64,000 nt of DNA from Duganella aceris. GTDB taxonomy: Bacteria > Pseudomonadota > Gammaproteobacteria > Burkholderiales > Burkholderiaceae_D. The DNA lies in assembly GCF_011090165.1 (NCBI RefSeq), contig NZ_JAADJT010000013.1, positions 62,001 through 126,000 of the forward strand. The letters run 5' to 3'. Made by a program: the position numbers and the translations under genes. Under the pieces are notes generated by a model, which did no database searches, had not been told where the DNA came from, and saw only the letters and a list, made by a program, of their open reading frames with translations. Below are positions 42,694-52,479 of this stretch, piece by piece (position 1 is the first letter of the stretch; the number at the start of each line of letters is the position of its first letter).

Positions 42694-43659
42694 CTATAAC
42701 TTTTTGGCGATGTCTTCGGCGGTTGCGTTGTAATAGGTCTGCAATTGTTTGATGTCATGATGGCCCACCATGCGAGCTAGGTCTAAAACATTAATCTTAC
42801 TTGCCAAGCGCGTGATCGCTTCATGCCGACTGTCGTGAAAAGTTAATCCTTCAACGCCTGCCCGTTGGCGCGCCATACGGAACATCGCGTCCAGGGTCGC
42901 TGTCGTGATATCGAAACCATTAGGGACCATGGACCAGATTTCCATGGCGCGAGGCGACAAGGGGACATTGCGTGAAGATCCGTTTTTCGTCATTCTTAGC
43001 CTGGCAACGCAGCCTTGGACGTCTTCCTTTCGCAATCCACAGATTTCGCCGGCGCGCATTGCGGTTTCCAAGGCGAACAGGAAGGCCAATGCAATGCGTT
43101 GCTGCCTAGTCTCAGGCGTTCTAACGCTGCAGTCATTGGGCCAGCGTAACGCCAGGCAGATGCGGTCAATCTCATCTGGCGTAATGCGACGGTCACGGTG
43201 TGGCTTCGCCTTGGGACGCGCGACATCGGTGGTTGGGCTCTTTGCGATCCACTTCCACTCCTTGCGGGCAACCGAGAACACATGAGAGAGCAGATTCATT
43301 TCCCGGGTAACGGTGCCACCTTGGACATTGCGTAGGCGCTCGTCGCGCCATGCGGCGATGTGGGACGGCGCCAACTGGGCCATGGTGATGGGGCCGAGCG
43401 ACGATGCCGCCATTGCCGCGAGGCGCCCCGCTTCCCACCGATGCCCGCGTTTGGTTCGTGACACTTCTATTTCGTAGCGTCGAAATGCGTCCGCACATGT
43501 TTTGGTTACGGCAACGTGTTCTGGATGACGCAGGGTTACTCGCTGTTGCGCTTCCCACTTCAGCGCGGCGGCTTTGGTATCAAATGTGCCGGATGTTCGC
43601 ACGCCATCCACCATGATGCGGTGCCGCCAACGCGTGCCGACTTTTATTGGTATAGACAT
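42694..43659 (-). CDS. int: Tyrosine-recombinase integrase
   Basis: 321 residues. The catalytic set is visible: Arg202 in ETAMRAGEICGL, Lys225 in RMTKNGSSR, His276-x2-Arg279 in FHDSRHEA, His300 in MVGHHD and Tyr309 in QTYYN. An N-terminal SAM-like core-binding domain occupies residues 52-140. It is next to the tRNA-Thr target, 197 bp away, as expected for a site-specific integrase using the tRNA 3' end. All catalytic residues are intact, so it should be active. Confidence 0.93.
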   Translation of the reverse strand: MSIPIKVGTRWRHRIMVDGVRTSGTFDTKAAALKWEAQQRVTLRHPEHVAVTKTCADAFRRYEIEVSRTKRGHRWEAGRLAAMAASSLGPITMAQLAPSHIAAWRDERLRNVQGGTVTREMNLLSHVFSVARKEWKWIAKSPTTDVARPKAKPHRDRRITPDEIDRICLALRWPNDCSVRTPETRQQRIALAFLFALETAMRAGEICGLRKEDVQGCVARLRMTKNGSSRNVPLSPRAMEIWSMVPNGFDITTATLDAMFRMARQRAGVEGLTFHDSRHEAITRLASKINVLDLARMVGHHDIKQLQTYYNATAEDIAKKL

Positions 43660-43706
43660 CTCACACCTCCTTCTTGAATGTTCAAAGAAGGGTTAGACCG
43701 GCAGCG

Positions 43707-43723
43707 TTACCAAACGTTGGTAA
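43707..43723. repeat. 17-bp dyad near the right end
   Basis: TTACCAA (43707-43713) and TTGGTAA (43717-43723) flank ACG. The TTGGTAA half is shared with the inner terminal repeats at 31516 and 43717. It is a candidate integrase or excisionase binding site upstream of the integrase start. Confidence 0.55.
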
Positions 43724-43737
43724 ATCCTTGCCAAATG
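43717..43737 (+). repeat. Inner terminal repeat, right copy (possible integrase arm site)
   Basis: TTGGTAAATCCTTGCCA, then AATGG. It matches 31516-31536 in the same orientation with two changes in the first 17 bases. It lies about 120 bp inside the right attachment core. Confidence 0.6.
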
Positions 43738-43788
43738 GTGCTCCAAAAGCGCGGGTTTCGCCTTACTTCACCGCAAACGAAGACGTAA

Positions 43789-43833
43789 AAAAACCCGGAG
43801 ATCCCCTATGAAGAAGGCGATTTCCGGGTTTTT
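43789..43833 (-). terminator. Element-supplied terminator behind tRNA-Thr
   Basis: AAACCCGGA (43791-43799) pairs with TCCGGGTTT (43823-43831). On the minus strand the stem is followed by a T-run, so it ends the tRNA-Thr transcript and also insulates the integrase. The original terminator is now 12 kb away at 31417, so the element brings a replacement. Confidence 0.8.
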
Positions 43834-43856
43834 CGCGCGTTGTCTAAAACGCCATT

Positions 43857-43932
<76 letters not shown>

Positions 43933-43958
43933 GAAACTTGTACGGGGCGAATTATACG

Positions 43959-44456
43959 CTATTTAATTCGCGTCAGAGTAGGGCGCCCGCCCTTTTTTGG
44001 CGGGTCGGCGTCGTCGTCCGGGGCGCTTGGGGCCTCGGTTTTGACCTCGGCCAGGGCCTTCGGCGCGGCCGCCGGCACCGCCGACAATACCGGCGCCGGA
44101 GCGCTGTTTTCCTCCACCGGAGCCGGGGCTTCGGGCTGGCCGCCGGCCTGTGGTTCGAACGCCATCCCCTGGCCGTTTTCGTTGGCGTAGATCGCCATCA
44201 CGTTGTTGACCGGGACGTAGATTTCGCGCGAGACGCCGCCGAAGCGGGCGTGGAAGCGGATGCTGTCGTTGTCCATCTTCAGGCCCGAGGTGGCGCCGAA
44301 ACTGATGTTGAGGACAATTTCACCCTTCTTGACGTATTCCATCGGCACCGTGGTCGAGGCGTCGACCTTGACCGCGAGATAGGGCGTGTAGCCGCTGTCG
44401 GTGCACCATTCGTAGATGGCGCGCAGCATGTAGGGCTTGGTTGAGATTTCGGACAT
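43959..44456 (-). CDS. sspB: ClpXP protease specificity factor SspB
   Basis: 165 residues. The folded SspB domain spans residues 1-105 (KPYMLRAIYEWCTDSGYTPY; VNNVMAIYANENGQGMAFE), followed by a disordered Ala/Pro-rich linker and a C-terminal GRPTLTRIK tail, which fits the short ClpX-binding module. SspB tethers ssrA-tagged proteins to ClpX for degradation. It lies 88 bp after sspA, the usual order. Confidence 0.93.
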   Translation of the reverse strand: MSEISTKPYMLRAIYEWCTDSGYTPYLAVKVDASTTVPMEYVKKGEIVLNISFGATSGLKMDNDSIRFHARFGGVSREIYVPVNNVMAIYANENGQGMAFEPQAGGQPEAPAPVEENSAPAPVLSAVPAAAPKALAEVKTEAPSAPDDDADPPKKGGRPTLTRIK

Positions 44457-44544
44457 GGTATTCCAGGGCTGCTGTCAAACACGGCGCGCCGCCGGCCAGG
44501 GCCGGCCAACGCGCCGCTACTTCAAGTAAAACGGGCGCGTCGAA

Positions 44545-45156
44545 TTAACGGCGCATCACTTTTTCCGACGGCGTCAGCGCTTCGATGTAGGCCGGGCGCG
44601 AGAAGATGCGCTCGGCGTATTTCATCAGCGGCGCGGCGGTCTTCGACAGTTCGATGCCGTAATGGTCCAGGCGCCACAGCAGCGGCGCGACTGCCACGTC
44701 CAGCATCGAGAACTCGTCGCCGAGCATGTACTTGTTCTTCAGGAACAGCGGCGCGAGCGTGGTCAGGCGGTCGCGGATTTCGGCGCGGGCCTTGTCGTGG
44801 CTCTTGTCGTTGCCCTTGGCGCGTTCGCTTTCCAGCACGTGCACGTGGACGAACAACTCTTTTTCAAAGTTGAACAGCATCAGACGCGCGCGCGCGCGCA
44901 TCAGCGGATCGGCCGGCATCAGTTGCGGATGCGGGAAACGTTCGTCGATATACTCATTGATGATGTTCGATTCGTACAAAATCAATTCGCGTTCGACCAG
45001 GATCGGCACCTGACCATACGGATTCATGGTCGAGATATCTTCCGGCTTGTTGAACAAGTCGACGTCGCGCACTTCAAAGTCCATGCCTTTTTCAAACAGG
45101 ACCAGGCGGCAGCGTTGCGAGAATGGGCAGGTCGTACCCGAGTAGAGAACCATCAT
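44545..45156 (-). CDS. sspA: Stringent starvation protein A
   Basis: 203 residues. Glutathione-S-transferase fold: N-terminal thioredoxin-like part (VLYSGTTCPFSQRCRLVLFE; NPYGQVPILVERELILYESN) and C-terminal helical part from about residue 85. SspA binds RNA polymerase and acts in stationary phase; it lacks ordinary transferase activity in known members. The ATG has AAGGAA 8 bp upstream. It follows petC in the same direction, an order common in betaproteobacteria. Confidence 0.93.
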   Translation of the reverse strand: MMVLYSGTTCPFSQRCRLVLFEKGMDFEVRDVDLFNKPEDISTMNPYGQVPILVERELILYESNIINEYIDERFPHPQLMPADPLMRARARLMLFNFEKELFVHVHVLESERAKGNDKSHDKARAEIRDRLTTLAPLFLKNKYMLGDEFSMLDVAVAPLLWRLDHYGIELSKTAAPLMKYAERIFSRPAYIEALTPSEKVMRR

Positions 45157-45245
45157 TTTTATAGTTCCTTAGAAGAACAAAGGGGGTGAACCCGAAAACG
45201 GATCACCCCGGATCGATCGCCCGCCAGCGCGGACATCGCAAAACA

Positions 45246-45265
45246 AGCGCCGGCCAGCCGGCGCT
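45246..45265 (-). terminator. Terminator after petC
   Basis: AGCGCCGG / CCGGCGCT with a CCAG loop. On the minus strand it begins 6 bp after the petC stop and is followed by TGTTTTG, so it ends the cytochrome bc1 transcript before sspA. Confidence 0.75.
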
Positions 45266-45270
45266 CTCGA

Positions 45271-46035
45271 TTATTTCACTTCTTTCCAGAACGACGCGTT
45301 CAGGCGCCATGCCAGGAAGGCGAACACGGTCATGAACAACACGACCGCGACGCCCAGTTTCTTGCGGGTCTGCGCCGCAGGCTCCGCCATCCACTCCATG
45401 TAACCGACCAGGTCGGCCACGGCGGTGTCGAATTCCAGCTTCTGCATTTTCCCCGGCGTCACCACTTCGAAGCCGGCGAATTGGTGCGTCATCTTGCCCG
45501 GCTCGTGCGGATCGGCCACTTCCTCCATCTTGACCTTCTGCACGCCCTGCAATTCCCACAGCACATGCGGCATCGCCACATTGTTGACCACCAGATTGTT
45601 CCAGCCGGTCGGGCGGGTGTCGTCCTTGTAGAACGTACGCAGGTAAGTATACAGGTAGTCGCCGCCGGTGCCGGCGCCGGACGATTTCGCGCGCGAAATC
45701 ACCGACAGGTCCGGCGGCACCACGCCGAACCAGGCCTTGGCGTCGGCCGGCTTCATGGTGGTGGTCATCATTTCCCCCACCTTGTCGCCGGTGAACAGCA
45801 GGTTGGCCTTGATTTGCTCTTCGCTCAGACCGAGGTCCTTGAGGCGGTTGTAGCGCATCGAGGACGCATTATGACAGTTCAGGCAGTAATTGACGAACAG
45901 CTTGGCGCCGTGCTGCAGCGCGGCCATGTTGGTGGAGCGGTCCGGCGCCTTGTCGAGGGCGACGCCGCCTTCGTTGGCCAACGCCAGGCCCGGCAGCAAA
46001 GCCAGGGTCGCGAGCAGTTTCTTAGCAAAATTCAT
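45271..46035 (-). CDS. petC: Cytochrome c1 of the bc1 complex
   Basis: 254 residues. A signal peptide (MNFAKKLLATLALLPGLALA) is followed by the haem motif CLNCH at residues 51-55 and a single C-terminal membrane anchor (LGVAVVLFMTVFAFLAWRL). It carries electrons from the Rieske protein to soluble cytochrome c in the periplasm. Third gene of petABC. Confidence 0.95.
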   Translation of the reverse strand: MNFAKKLLATLALLPGLALANEGGVALDKAPDRSTNMAALQHGAKLFVNYCLNCHNASSMRYNRLKDLGLSEEQIKANLLFTGDKVGEMMTTTMKPADAKAWFGVVPPDLSVISRAKSSGAGTGGDYLYTYLRTFYKDDTRPTGWNNLVVNNVAMPHVLWELQGVQKVKMEEVADPHEPGKMTHQFAGFEVVTPGKMQKLEFDTAVADLVGYMEWMAEPAAQTRKKLGVAVVLFMTVFAFLAWRLNASFWKEVK

Positions 46036-46071
46036 GTGATGTCCTTTATGTACTTTAGCCGAAGTGGTCGA

Positions 46072-47484
46072 TCAGTGCGCGTGGAACACAACGCGGTCCG
46101 GGACCTTCTTGAACGTGCCCATGGCGCTCCACCATGGCATGAACAGGAAGAAGCTAAAGTACAGCAGGGTGCACACTTGCGAGAACAGCGTCCGGCCTTC
46201 GGTCGGCGGCAGGGTACCCAGGTAGCCCAGCGCCAGGAAGCAGAAGAAGAACACGCCGTACACATATTTATGCCAGTCCGGACGGTAGCGGATCGACTTG
46301 ACCGGCGACTTGTCCAGCCACGGCATGAAGGCCAGGATCACCACCGAGCCGCCGAAGAACACCACGCCCCAGAACTTGGCGTCGAGGATCTGCGGCAGCA
46401 TGCCGATGATGGCCAGCAGCGCGATCACGGCGATGGCGATCTTGACCAGGCGCGGCAGTTGCGATTTCAGCCACACGAACACCACGTAGGCGGCGACGAA
46501 GAACATCAGCACCCACATGAAGTCGGCGGTGGTGGCGCGCAGCACCGAGTAGAACGCGGTGAAATACCAGGTCGGGGCGATGTGCAGCGGGGTCTTGAGC
46601 GAGTCGCCCGGCAGGAAGTTGTTGTATTCCAGGAAGTAGCCGCCCATTTCCGGGGCGAAGAACACCACCGTGCTGAAGATCAGCAGGAATACCGACACGC
46701 CGAACAGGTCGTGCACCGTGTAGTACGGATGCGACGGGATCGAGTCCAGCGGATGGCCGTCGGCGCCCAGGTGTTCCTTGACTTCGATGCCGTCCGGATT
46801 GCTGGAACCGACTTCGTGCAGCGCGATCAGGTGGGCGGCGACCAGGCCCAGCAGCACCAGCGGGATGGCGATCACGTGGAAGGCGAAGAAGCGGTTCAGC
46901 GTGGCGTCGGACACCACGTAGTCGCCGCGGATCCACAGCGACAGATCGGGTCCGATCAGCGGGATCGCGCCGAACAGGTTGACGATCACCTGCGCGCCCC
47001 AGTACGACATCTGACCCCATGGCAGCAGGTAGCCGAAGAAGGCTTCGGCCATCAGGCACAGGAAGATGGCGAAGCCGAACAGCCAGATCAGCTCGCGCGG
47101 CTTGCGGTACGAGCCGTACAGCAGCCCGCGCGTCATGTGCAGATAGACGATGATGAAGAAGGCCGAGGCGCCGGTCGAGTGCATATAGCGCACCAGCCAG
47201 CCCCACGGCACTTCGCGCATGATGTATTCGACCGAGCCGAAGGCCAGGTTGGCGTCCGGCTTGTAGTGCATGGTCAGGAAGATGCCGGTGACGATCTGCA
47301 GCACCAGCACCAGCATCGCCAGCGAGCCGAAGATGTACCAGAAATTGAAGTTTTTCGGGGCGTAGTACTTGCCCCACTGGTCGTTCCACAGCTTGGTCAG
47401 CGGGAAGCGGTCGTCGACCCAGCCCAAGGCTTTTTGTGCGGCTGGTGCATCTGCAGGGAATTTAGTCTCTTTGAAAGCCGCCAT
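46072..47484 (-). CDS. petB: Cytochrome b of the bc1 complex
   Basis: 470 residues, the long fused form. At least eight membrane segments; the quinone-site motif PEWY is represented by the region PTWYFTAFYSVLRA. Haem-binding histidines occur in segments such as YMHSTGASAFFIIVYLHMTRG and FAFHVIAIPLVLLGLVAAHL. It moves electrons between quinol sites and pumps protons. It starts 3 bp after petA. Confidence 0.96.
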   Translation of the reverse strand: MAAFKETKFPADAPAAQKALGWVDDRFPLTKLWNDQWGKYYAPKNFNFWYIFGSLAMLVLVLQIVTGIFLTMHYKPDANLAFGSVEYIMREVPWGWLVRYMHSTGASAFFIIVYLHMTRGLLYGSYRKPRELIWLFGFAIFLCLMAEAFFGYLLPWGQMSYWGAQVIVNLFGAIPLIGPDLSLWIRGDYVVSDATLNRFFAFHVIAIPLVLLGLVAAHLIALHEVGSSNPDGIEVKEHLGADGHPLDSIPSHPYYTVHDLFGVSVFLLIFSTVVFFAPEMGGYFLEYNNFLPGDSLKTPLHIAPTWYFTAFYSVLRATTADFMWVLMFFVAAYVVFVWLKSQLPRLVKIAIAVIALLAIIGMLPQILDAKFWGVVFFGGSVVILAFMPWLDKSPVKSIRYRPDWHKYVYGVFFFCFLALGYLGTLPPTEGRTLFSQVCTLLYFSFFLFMPWWSAMGTFKKVPDRVVFHAH

Positions 47485-47487
47485 GAT

Positions 47488-48096
47488 TTACGCCTCGCCT
47501 TTCTCGTCTTTACCAATGACCAGCTTGGTGTCGCTCAGATACATATGGCGCGGTACTTGCAGATTGTCCGGCGCCGGCTTGTTCTTGAACACGCGGCCGG
47601 CCATGTCGAAGGTCGAACCGTGGCATGGGCAGAGGAAGCCGCCCTCCCAGTCGTCCGGCAGCGACGGCTGCGGGCCGGGGGTGAATTTCGACGACGGCGA
47701 GCAGCCCAGGTGGGTACAGATGCCGACCGCGATCAGGATGTCGGGTTTGCGCGAGCGCCATTCGTTGCGGGCGTACTCGGGGGTGAATTCTTCGGGATTG
47801 CGTTTCGAGTCGGCGTCGGCCACTTTGCCGTCGGTTTTTTTCAGCGAGGCCACCATTTCCGGCGTGCGCTTGATGATCCAGACCGGCTTGCCGCGCCATT
47901 CGACGGTTTTCATCTCGCCCGGGTTGAGGGTGGAGATATCCACCTCGACCGGCGCGCCGGCGGCTTTCGCCCGCTCCGACGGCTGGAAGGTGCTCACCAA
48001 CGCCCCAGCGGTTGCCAGACCTACTACACCACCCGCCGCGCCTGTTGCGACGAGCAATCCGCGACGGCCGGTATCGACCTGCTTTTCGTTACTCAT
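47488..48096 (-). CDS. petA: Rieske iron-sulfur subunit of the bc1 complex
   Basis: 202 residues. A twin-arginine-like N-terminus (DTGRRGLLVATGAAGGVVG) anchors the protein; the 2Fe-2S ligands are Cys127-x-His129 with Cys132 (CTHLGC) and Cys156-x-Cys158-His159 (CPCHG). It takes electrons from quinol to cytochrome c1. First gene of petABC, with a probable promoter about 105-130 bp upstream. Confidence 0.96.
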   Translation of the reverse strand: MSNEKQVDTGRRGLLVATGAAGGVVGLATAGALVSTFQPSERAKAAGAPVEVDISTLNPGEMKTVEWRGKPVWIIKRTPEMVASLKKTDGKVADADSKRNPEEFTPEYARNEWRSRKPDILIAVGICTHLGCSPSSKFTPGPQPSLPDDWEGGFLCPCHGSTFDMAGRVFKNKPAPDNLQVPRHMYLSDTKLVIGKDEKGEA

Positions 48097-48199
48097 ACAA
48101 ACCCCAATCAGTCAAAGTGCGAACAAAATCTGAAAACCGCCTACCTACCTGAAAAGTGAAACCTTGTCGAAGCACGAATAGAGCTTCTAGCAACCTTAA

Positions 48200-48228
48200 A
48201 TTATAAGGTAAGCGTGTTGCGAATTAAA
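48200..48228 (-). promoter_or_regulatory. Probable sigma-70 promoter of petABC
   Basis: On the minus strand, TATAAT (48205-48200) is preceded by TTTAAT (48228-48223) with exactly 17 bp between them. The -10 box is perfect and the -35 box weak. It is in the 347-bp AT-rich gap between petA and the divergent mscL. That gap shows no other gene. Confidence 0.5.
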
Positions 48229-48443
48229 GAAAAAACGTTGCTCTTACCCCAATTTGGGCGCTTTGCGCACCATTTTGGAGGTCCAAAGACGAGCATCGAC
48301 AATTAATATTGATGTAAGTCAAATTTATAACGTAATTCGTCGCGAAATGCGCAAAGGACAAGCGTGTTTGGAATCTAATTGAAAAAATAGTATGATCCAG
48401 ACGCGGTTTTGTTCACAATTGGCCACACAGCGGGGATGACAAC

Positions 48444-48881
48444 ATGGCAATGATGCAAGAATTTAAAGAGTTCGCGATGAAGGGCAATGTGGTCGACCTG
48501 GCGGTCGGCGTGATCATCGGCGGCGCCTTCGGCAAGATCGTCGATTCGCTGGTGGCCGACATCATCATGCCGCCGATCAGCAAACTGTTCGGCGGTCTGG
48601 ACTTCGCCAGCTACTATATCGGCCTGAACGGCCAGCCCTCCGGCCTGAGCCTGGTGGAGGCGAAAAAACTGGGCGCCGTGTTCGCCTACGGGAATTTTGC
48701 TACCATCCTGCTGAACTTCATCATCCTGGCGTTCGTGATCTTCCAGATGGTGCGGTTGATGAACAAGGCGCGCTCGTTGAGCCATCGCCAGGATGCGTTG
48801 GCGGAAGCCGCCGCGCCGCCGGCGCCGACGCCGGAAGATATCGTGCTGCTGCGCGAAATCCGGGATTCACTCAAGAAATGA
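48444..48881 (+). CDS. mscL: Large-conductance mechanosensitive channel MscL
   Basis: 145 residues. First membrane helix GNVVDLAVGVIIGGAFGKIVDSL (the conserved MscL core, residues 14-36) and second helix around FATILLNFIILAFVIFQMV (residues 84-102), followed by a cytosolic helix. It opens under membrane tension to release solutes in osmotic down-shock. Length and motifs are ordinary. Confidence 0.96.
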   Translation: MAMMQEFKEFAMKGNVVDLAVGVIIGGAFGKIVDSLVADIIMPPISKLFGGLDFASYYIGLNGQPSGLSLVEAKKLGAVFAYGNFATILLNFIILAFVIFQMVRLMNKARSLSHRQDALAEAAAPPAPTPEDIVLLREIRDSLKK

Positions 48882-48913
48882 CAGGACGCCGTCTCCGGGA
48901 CGGCTTGAAAGCT

Positions 48914-50077
<1,164 letters not shown>

Positions 50078-50091
50078 GGATTTACCACGAC

Positions 50092-50781
50092 ATGCATCTG
50101 CGCGACCTGACGCAATTCCTCAAAGAACTCGCGGACAACAACAACCGTCCCTGGTTCATCATGAACAAGCCCCGTTACGACATCCTGCGCGAAGAATTCC
50201 TGCAGGTGGTGACGGAGACCATCGTCGAACTGGGCAAGTTCGACACGGCGGTCAAATTCTGCAATCCAAAGAAGGCGATGTTCCGCATCAACCGCGACGT
50301 GCGTTTCGCGCACGACAAGAGCCCGTACAAGACGCGCTTTTCGGCGGCGGTGGCGCCGAACGACCTGCGCCGTCCGAGCAAGGCGGGCGGGCCGACCTAC
50401 TATGTGCAGATCGACGGCAGCGGCCGGCTGCTGTTCGGCGCCGGCGAATACATGCCGCCGCCGCACCGGCTGAAGGCGCTGCGCCAGCACATGGTGGACG
50501 ACCCGGCCGGCTTCAGCAAGGTGCTGAAGAACAAGAAATTGAAGGCGACCTTCGGCGACATCCAGAACGAAGGCAAGCTGATGCGCCCACCGAAAGGCTT
50601 CGACGCCGAGCACGAGCACATCGAATACATCAAGCTGAAGAGTTTCTTTGTCTGGACCGAGCTCGACGTGCCGATGAACAAGCCCGAGCTGCTGGTGCCG
50701 ATGATCGCCCAGGGCCTGAAGGACGCCTATCCGCTGGTGGCGTGGATGCGCGAAGCCAAGGAAGAGGAAGTCGCCGAATAA
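50092..50781 (+). CDS. DUF2461 family protein
   Basis: 229 residues with the typical family pattern: LTQFLKELADNNNRPWFIMN, then KAMFRINRDVRFAHDKSPYK and AGEYMPPPHRLKALRQHM. Function unknown. It starts 14 bp after the HtrA-type gene and is likely co-transcribed. A long palindrome follows it. Confidence 0.85.
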   Translation: MHLRDLTQFLKELADNNNRPWFIMNKPRYDILREEFLQVVTETIVELGKFDTAVKFCNPKKAMFRINRDVRFAHDKSPYKTRFSAAVAPNDLRRPSKAGGPTYYVQIDGSGRLLFGAGEYMPPPHRLKALRQHMVDDPAGFSKVLKNKKLKATFGDIQNEGKLMRPPKGFDAEHEHIEYIKLKSFFVWTELDVPMNKPELLVPMIAQGLKDAYPLVAWMREAKEEEVAE

Positions 50782-50798
50782 ACTTCGGTGTCAACCCC

Positions 50799-50882
50799 GG
50801 TGTCAGTGCCGACATTCGGACACGAGCTCAACCGTAGCGTCCGCTACGGTTGAGCTCGTGTCCGAATGTCGGCACTGACACC
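50799..50882. repeat. Long perfect inverted repeat between convergent genes
   Basis: The arms 50799-50839 and 50842-50882 are exact reverse complements (41 bp) with a 2-nt loop TC. The core GGACACGAGCTCAACCGTAG matches the palindrome at 1477-1574 except for two bases. It fills the gap between the DUF2461 stop and the gpsA stop, which are tail to tail. See findings. Confidence 0.95.
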
Positions 50883-50885
50883 TAT

Positions 50886-51914
50886 TTATTCGCCGCGGGG
50901 ATCGCGCGCCAGCAGGCGGGTGACCATCGCTTTCGGCTGGTCGCCGTCGAACAGCACGCCGGCCACCGCGTTGGTGATCGGCATCTCCACACCCAGCCTG
51001 GCCGCCAGCTCGCGCACCGCCTTCGAGCACGGCACGCCTTCGGCGACGTGGCCCAACTCCTGCACCACCACCTCCAGCGACTTGCCCTGCGCCAGCCCGA
51101 GGCCGACGCGGCGGTTGCGCGACAGGTCGCCGGTGCAGGTCAGAATCAAGTCGCCCATGCCGGTCAGGCCCATGAAGGTTTCGATCTGGCCGCCCAGCGC
51201 CGTGCCCAGCCGGGTGATTTCCGCCAGGCCGCGCGTGATCAGCGCGGCGCGCGCGTTCAGGCCCAGCCCCAGCCCGTCGGCGACGCCGGTGGCGATCGCC
51301 AGCACGTTCTTGACCGCGCCGCCCACTTCGACGCCGACCAAGTCCTCGCTGGAATATACGCGGATGTTGCCGCCGTGGACCGCCGCCACCACGCCTTCGC
51401 GCAGCGCCGCCGAGTCCGAGGCGATGGTCAGCGCGCACGGCAGCCCCTTGGCCACCTCCTGCGCGAACGACGGTCCCGACAGCGCGCCGCCGGCGACGTC
51501 GTCGCCCAGCACGTCGCGCACGATCTGGTGCGGCAGCAGGCCGGTCTCGTATTCGAAACCCTTGCACAGCCACACCACGTGGCGGATCGGGTGGGATTTC
51601 AGCTGCTCCAGCAGCGGCCGCAGCCCGGCCACCGGGCAGGCGGCGATCAGCAGGCCGTCGTCGCCGGCGGCGTGGGCCAGCGCGGCGTCGAAGTCGGCGG
51701 CGACGTCCAGCCCGGCGGGGAACGGATAGCCGGGCAGGTAATCGGTGTTTTCGCGGGCCCGGCCCATCGCTTGCAGCGCGGCGCCGTTGCGGGCCCATAG
51801 CAGCACCTCATGGCGCTGGGCCAGGGCGATGGCGACGGCGGTGCCCCAGGCGCCCGCGCCGAGCACGCTCACTTTGCGGACGCTGCCCGCCGGTTTGCTG
51901 GTTTTATCTTGCAT
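50886..51914 (-). CDS. gpsA: Glycerol-3-phosphate dehydrogenase (NAD(P)+)
   Basis: 342 residues. NAD-binding motif VSVLGAGAWGTAVAIALAQR near residue 14, and the family motifs WLCKGFE, GPSFAQEVA and the GAVKNVLAIATGVADGLGLG stretch with the catalytic Lys. Makes sn-glycerol 3-phosphate from dihydroxyacetone phosphate for phospholipids. Usually close to secB in this group, as here. Confidence 0.95.
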   Translation of the reverse strand: MQDKTSKPAGSVRKVSVLGAGAWGTAVAIALAQRHEVLLWARNGAALQAMGRARENTDYLPGYPFPAGLDVAADFDAALAHAAGDDGLLIAACPVAGLRPLLEQLKSHPIRHVVWLCKGFEYETGLLPHQIVRDVLGDDVAGGALSGPSFAQEVAKGLPCALTIASDSAALREGVVAAVHGGNIRVYSSEDLVGVEVGGAVKNVLAIATGVADGLGLGLNARAALITRGLAEITRLGTALGGQIETFMGLTGMGDLILTCTGDLSRNRRVGLGLAQGKSLEVVVQELGHVAEGVPCSKAVRELAARLGVEMPITNAVAGVLFDGDQPKAMVTRLLARDPRGE

Positions 51915-51955
51915 GGAATCTCATTCAACGCCGTGGGATGGCGCCGCTACGGCAA

Positions 51956-52399
51956 TTATATGCCCCAGACTTCGGAATTCTTGACGTAACCGCTCAGGCC
52001 GTCGCGATGACGCACCTTGAGCCAGCCGCCGGCGGCCGCTTCGGTCACTTCCAGCAGCACGCCCTTGTCGGCGATGAAGGCCGGCGCCGCGGCGTCGTCC
52101 GGGTTGGCGCGGACTTTCAGGTTGGCGCCGCGCACGATGACGTTGCGCTTCGGGCTCAGGCCCTTGGCTTCGGTCCACGCCACTTCGCCGCTGACGTCGC
52201 GCACCTTGAGCCAGTCGCCGTAGGCCAGCACCACTTCCAGCGGCGCGCCGCGCGGCACGATGAACAGCTTGCCGCCCTTGGTCGAGGGTGCGTCATACAG
52301 GATGACGGGGGCGGCGCCCACCGTTTTGAAGTCGAATGCCTGGCTGCCGGCAGCGGCCAGCGTCATGCTCAGCGCAGCGATCAAACGGGGAAAAGTCAT
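51956..52399 (-). CDS. Exported SH3-domain protein
   Basis: 147 residues. A signal peptide (FPRLIAALSMTLAAAGSQAF) is followed by two bacterial SH3-type repeats: about residues 28-75 (ILYDAPSTKGGKLFIVPRG; YGDWLKVRD) and 88-147 (ANLKVRANPDD; GGWLKVRHRDGLSGYV). Probably binds peptidoglycan or acts as a periplasmic protein interaction module. Between gpsA and secB on the same strand. Confidence 0.85.
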   Translation of the reverse strand: MTFPRLIAALSMTLAAAGSQAFDFKTVGAAPVILYDAPSTKGGKLFIVPRGAPLEVVLAYGDWLKVRDVSGEVAWTEAKGLSPKRNVIVRGANLKVRANPDDAAAPAFIADKGVLLEVTEAAAGGWLKVRHRDGLSGYVKNSEVWGI

Positions 52400-52479
52400 G
52401 GCTTACCTTGATGTGAAACCGCCGCCGGACGCGTGCCCGGCGGCGTGATATTGCTGCTGATTACTGCTGCGGCGGAGGC

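Noticed and set aside
40987..43659. A CRISPR array or retron in the AT-rich gaps of the element
   Set aside because: The only repeats are two 11-bp copies and short dyads. No reverse transcriptase or regular repeat-spacer pattern is present.
45481..48159. An 892-codon open frame antisense to petABC
   Set aside because: It spans three well-defined genes and their gaps in the opposite direction, and its product is His/Gln/Val-rich without domains.
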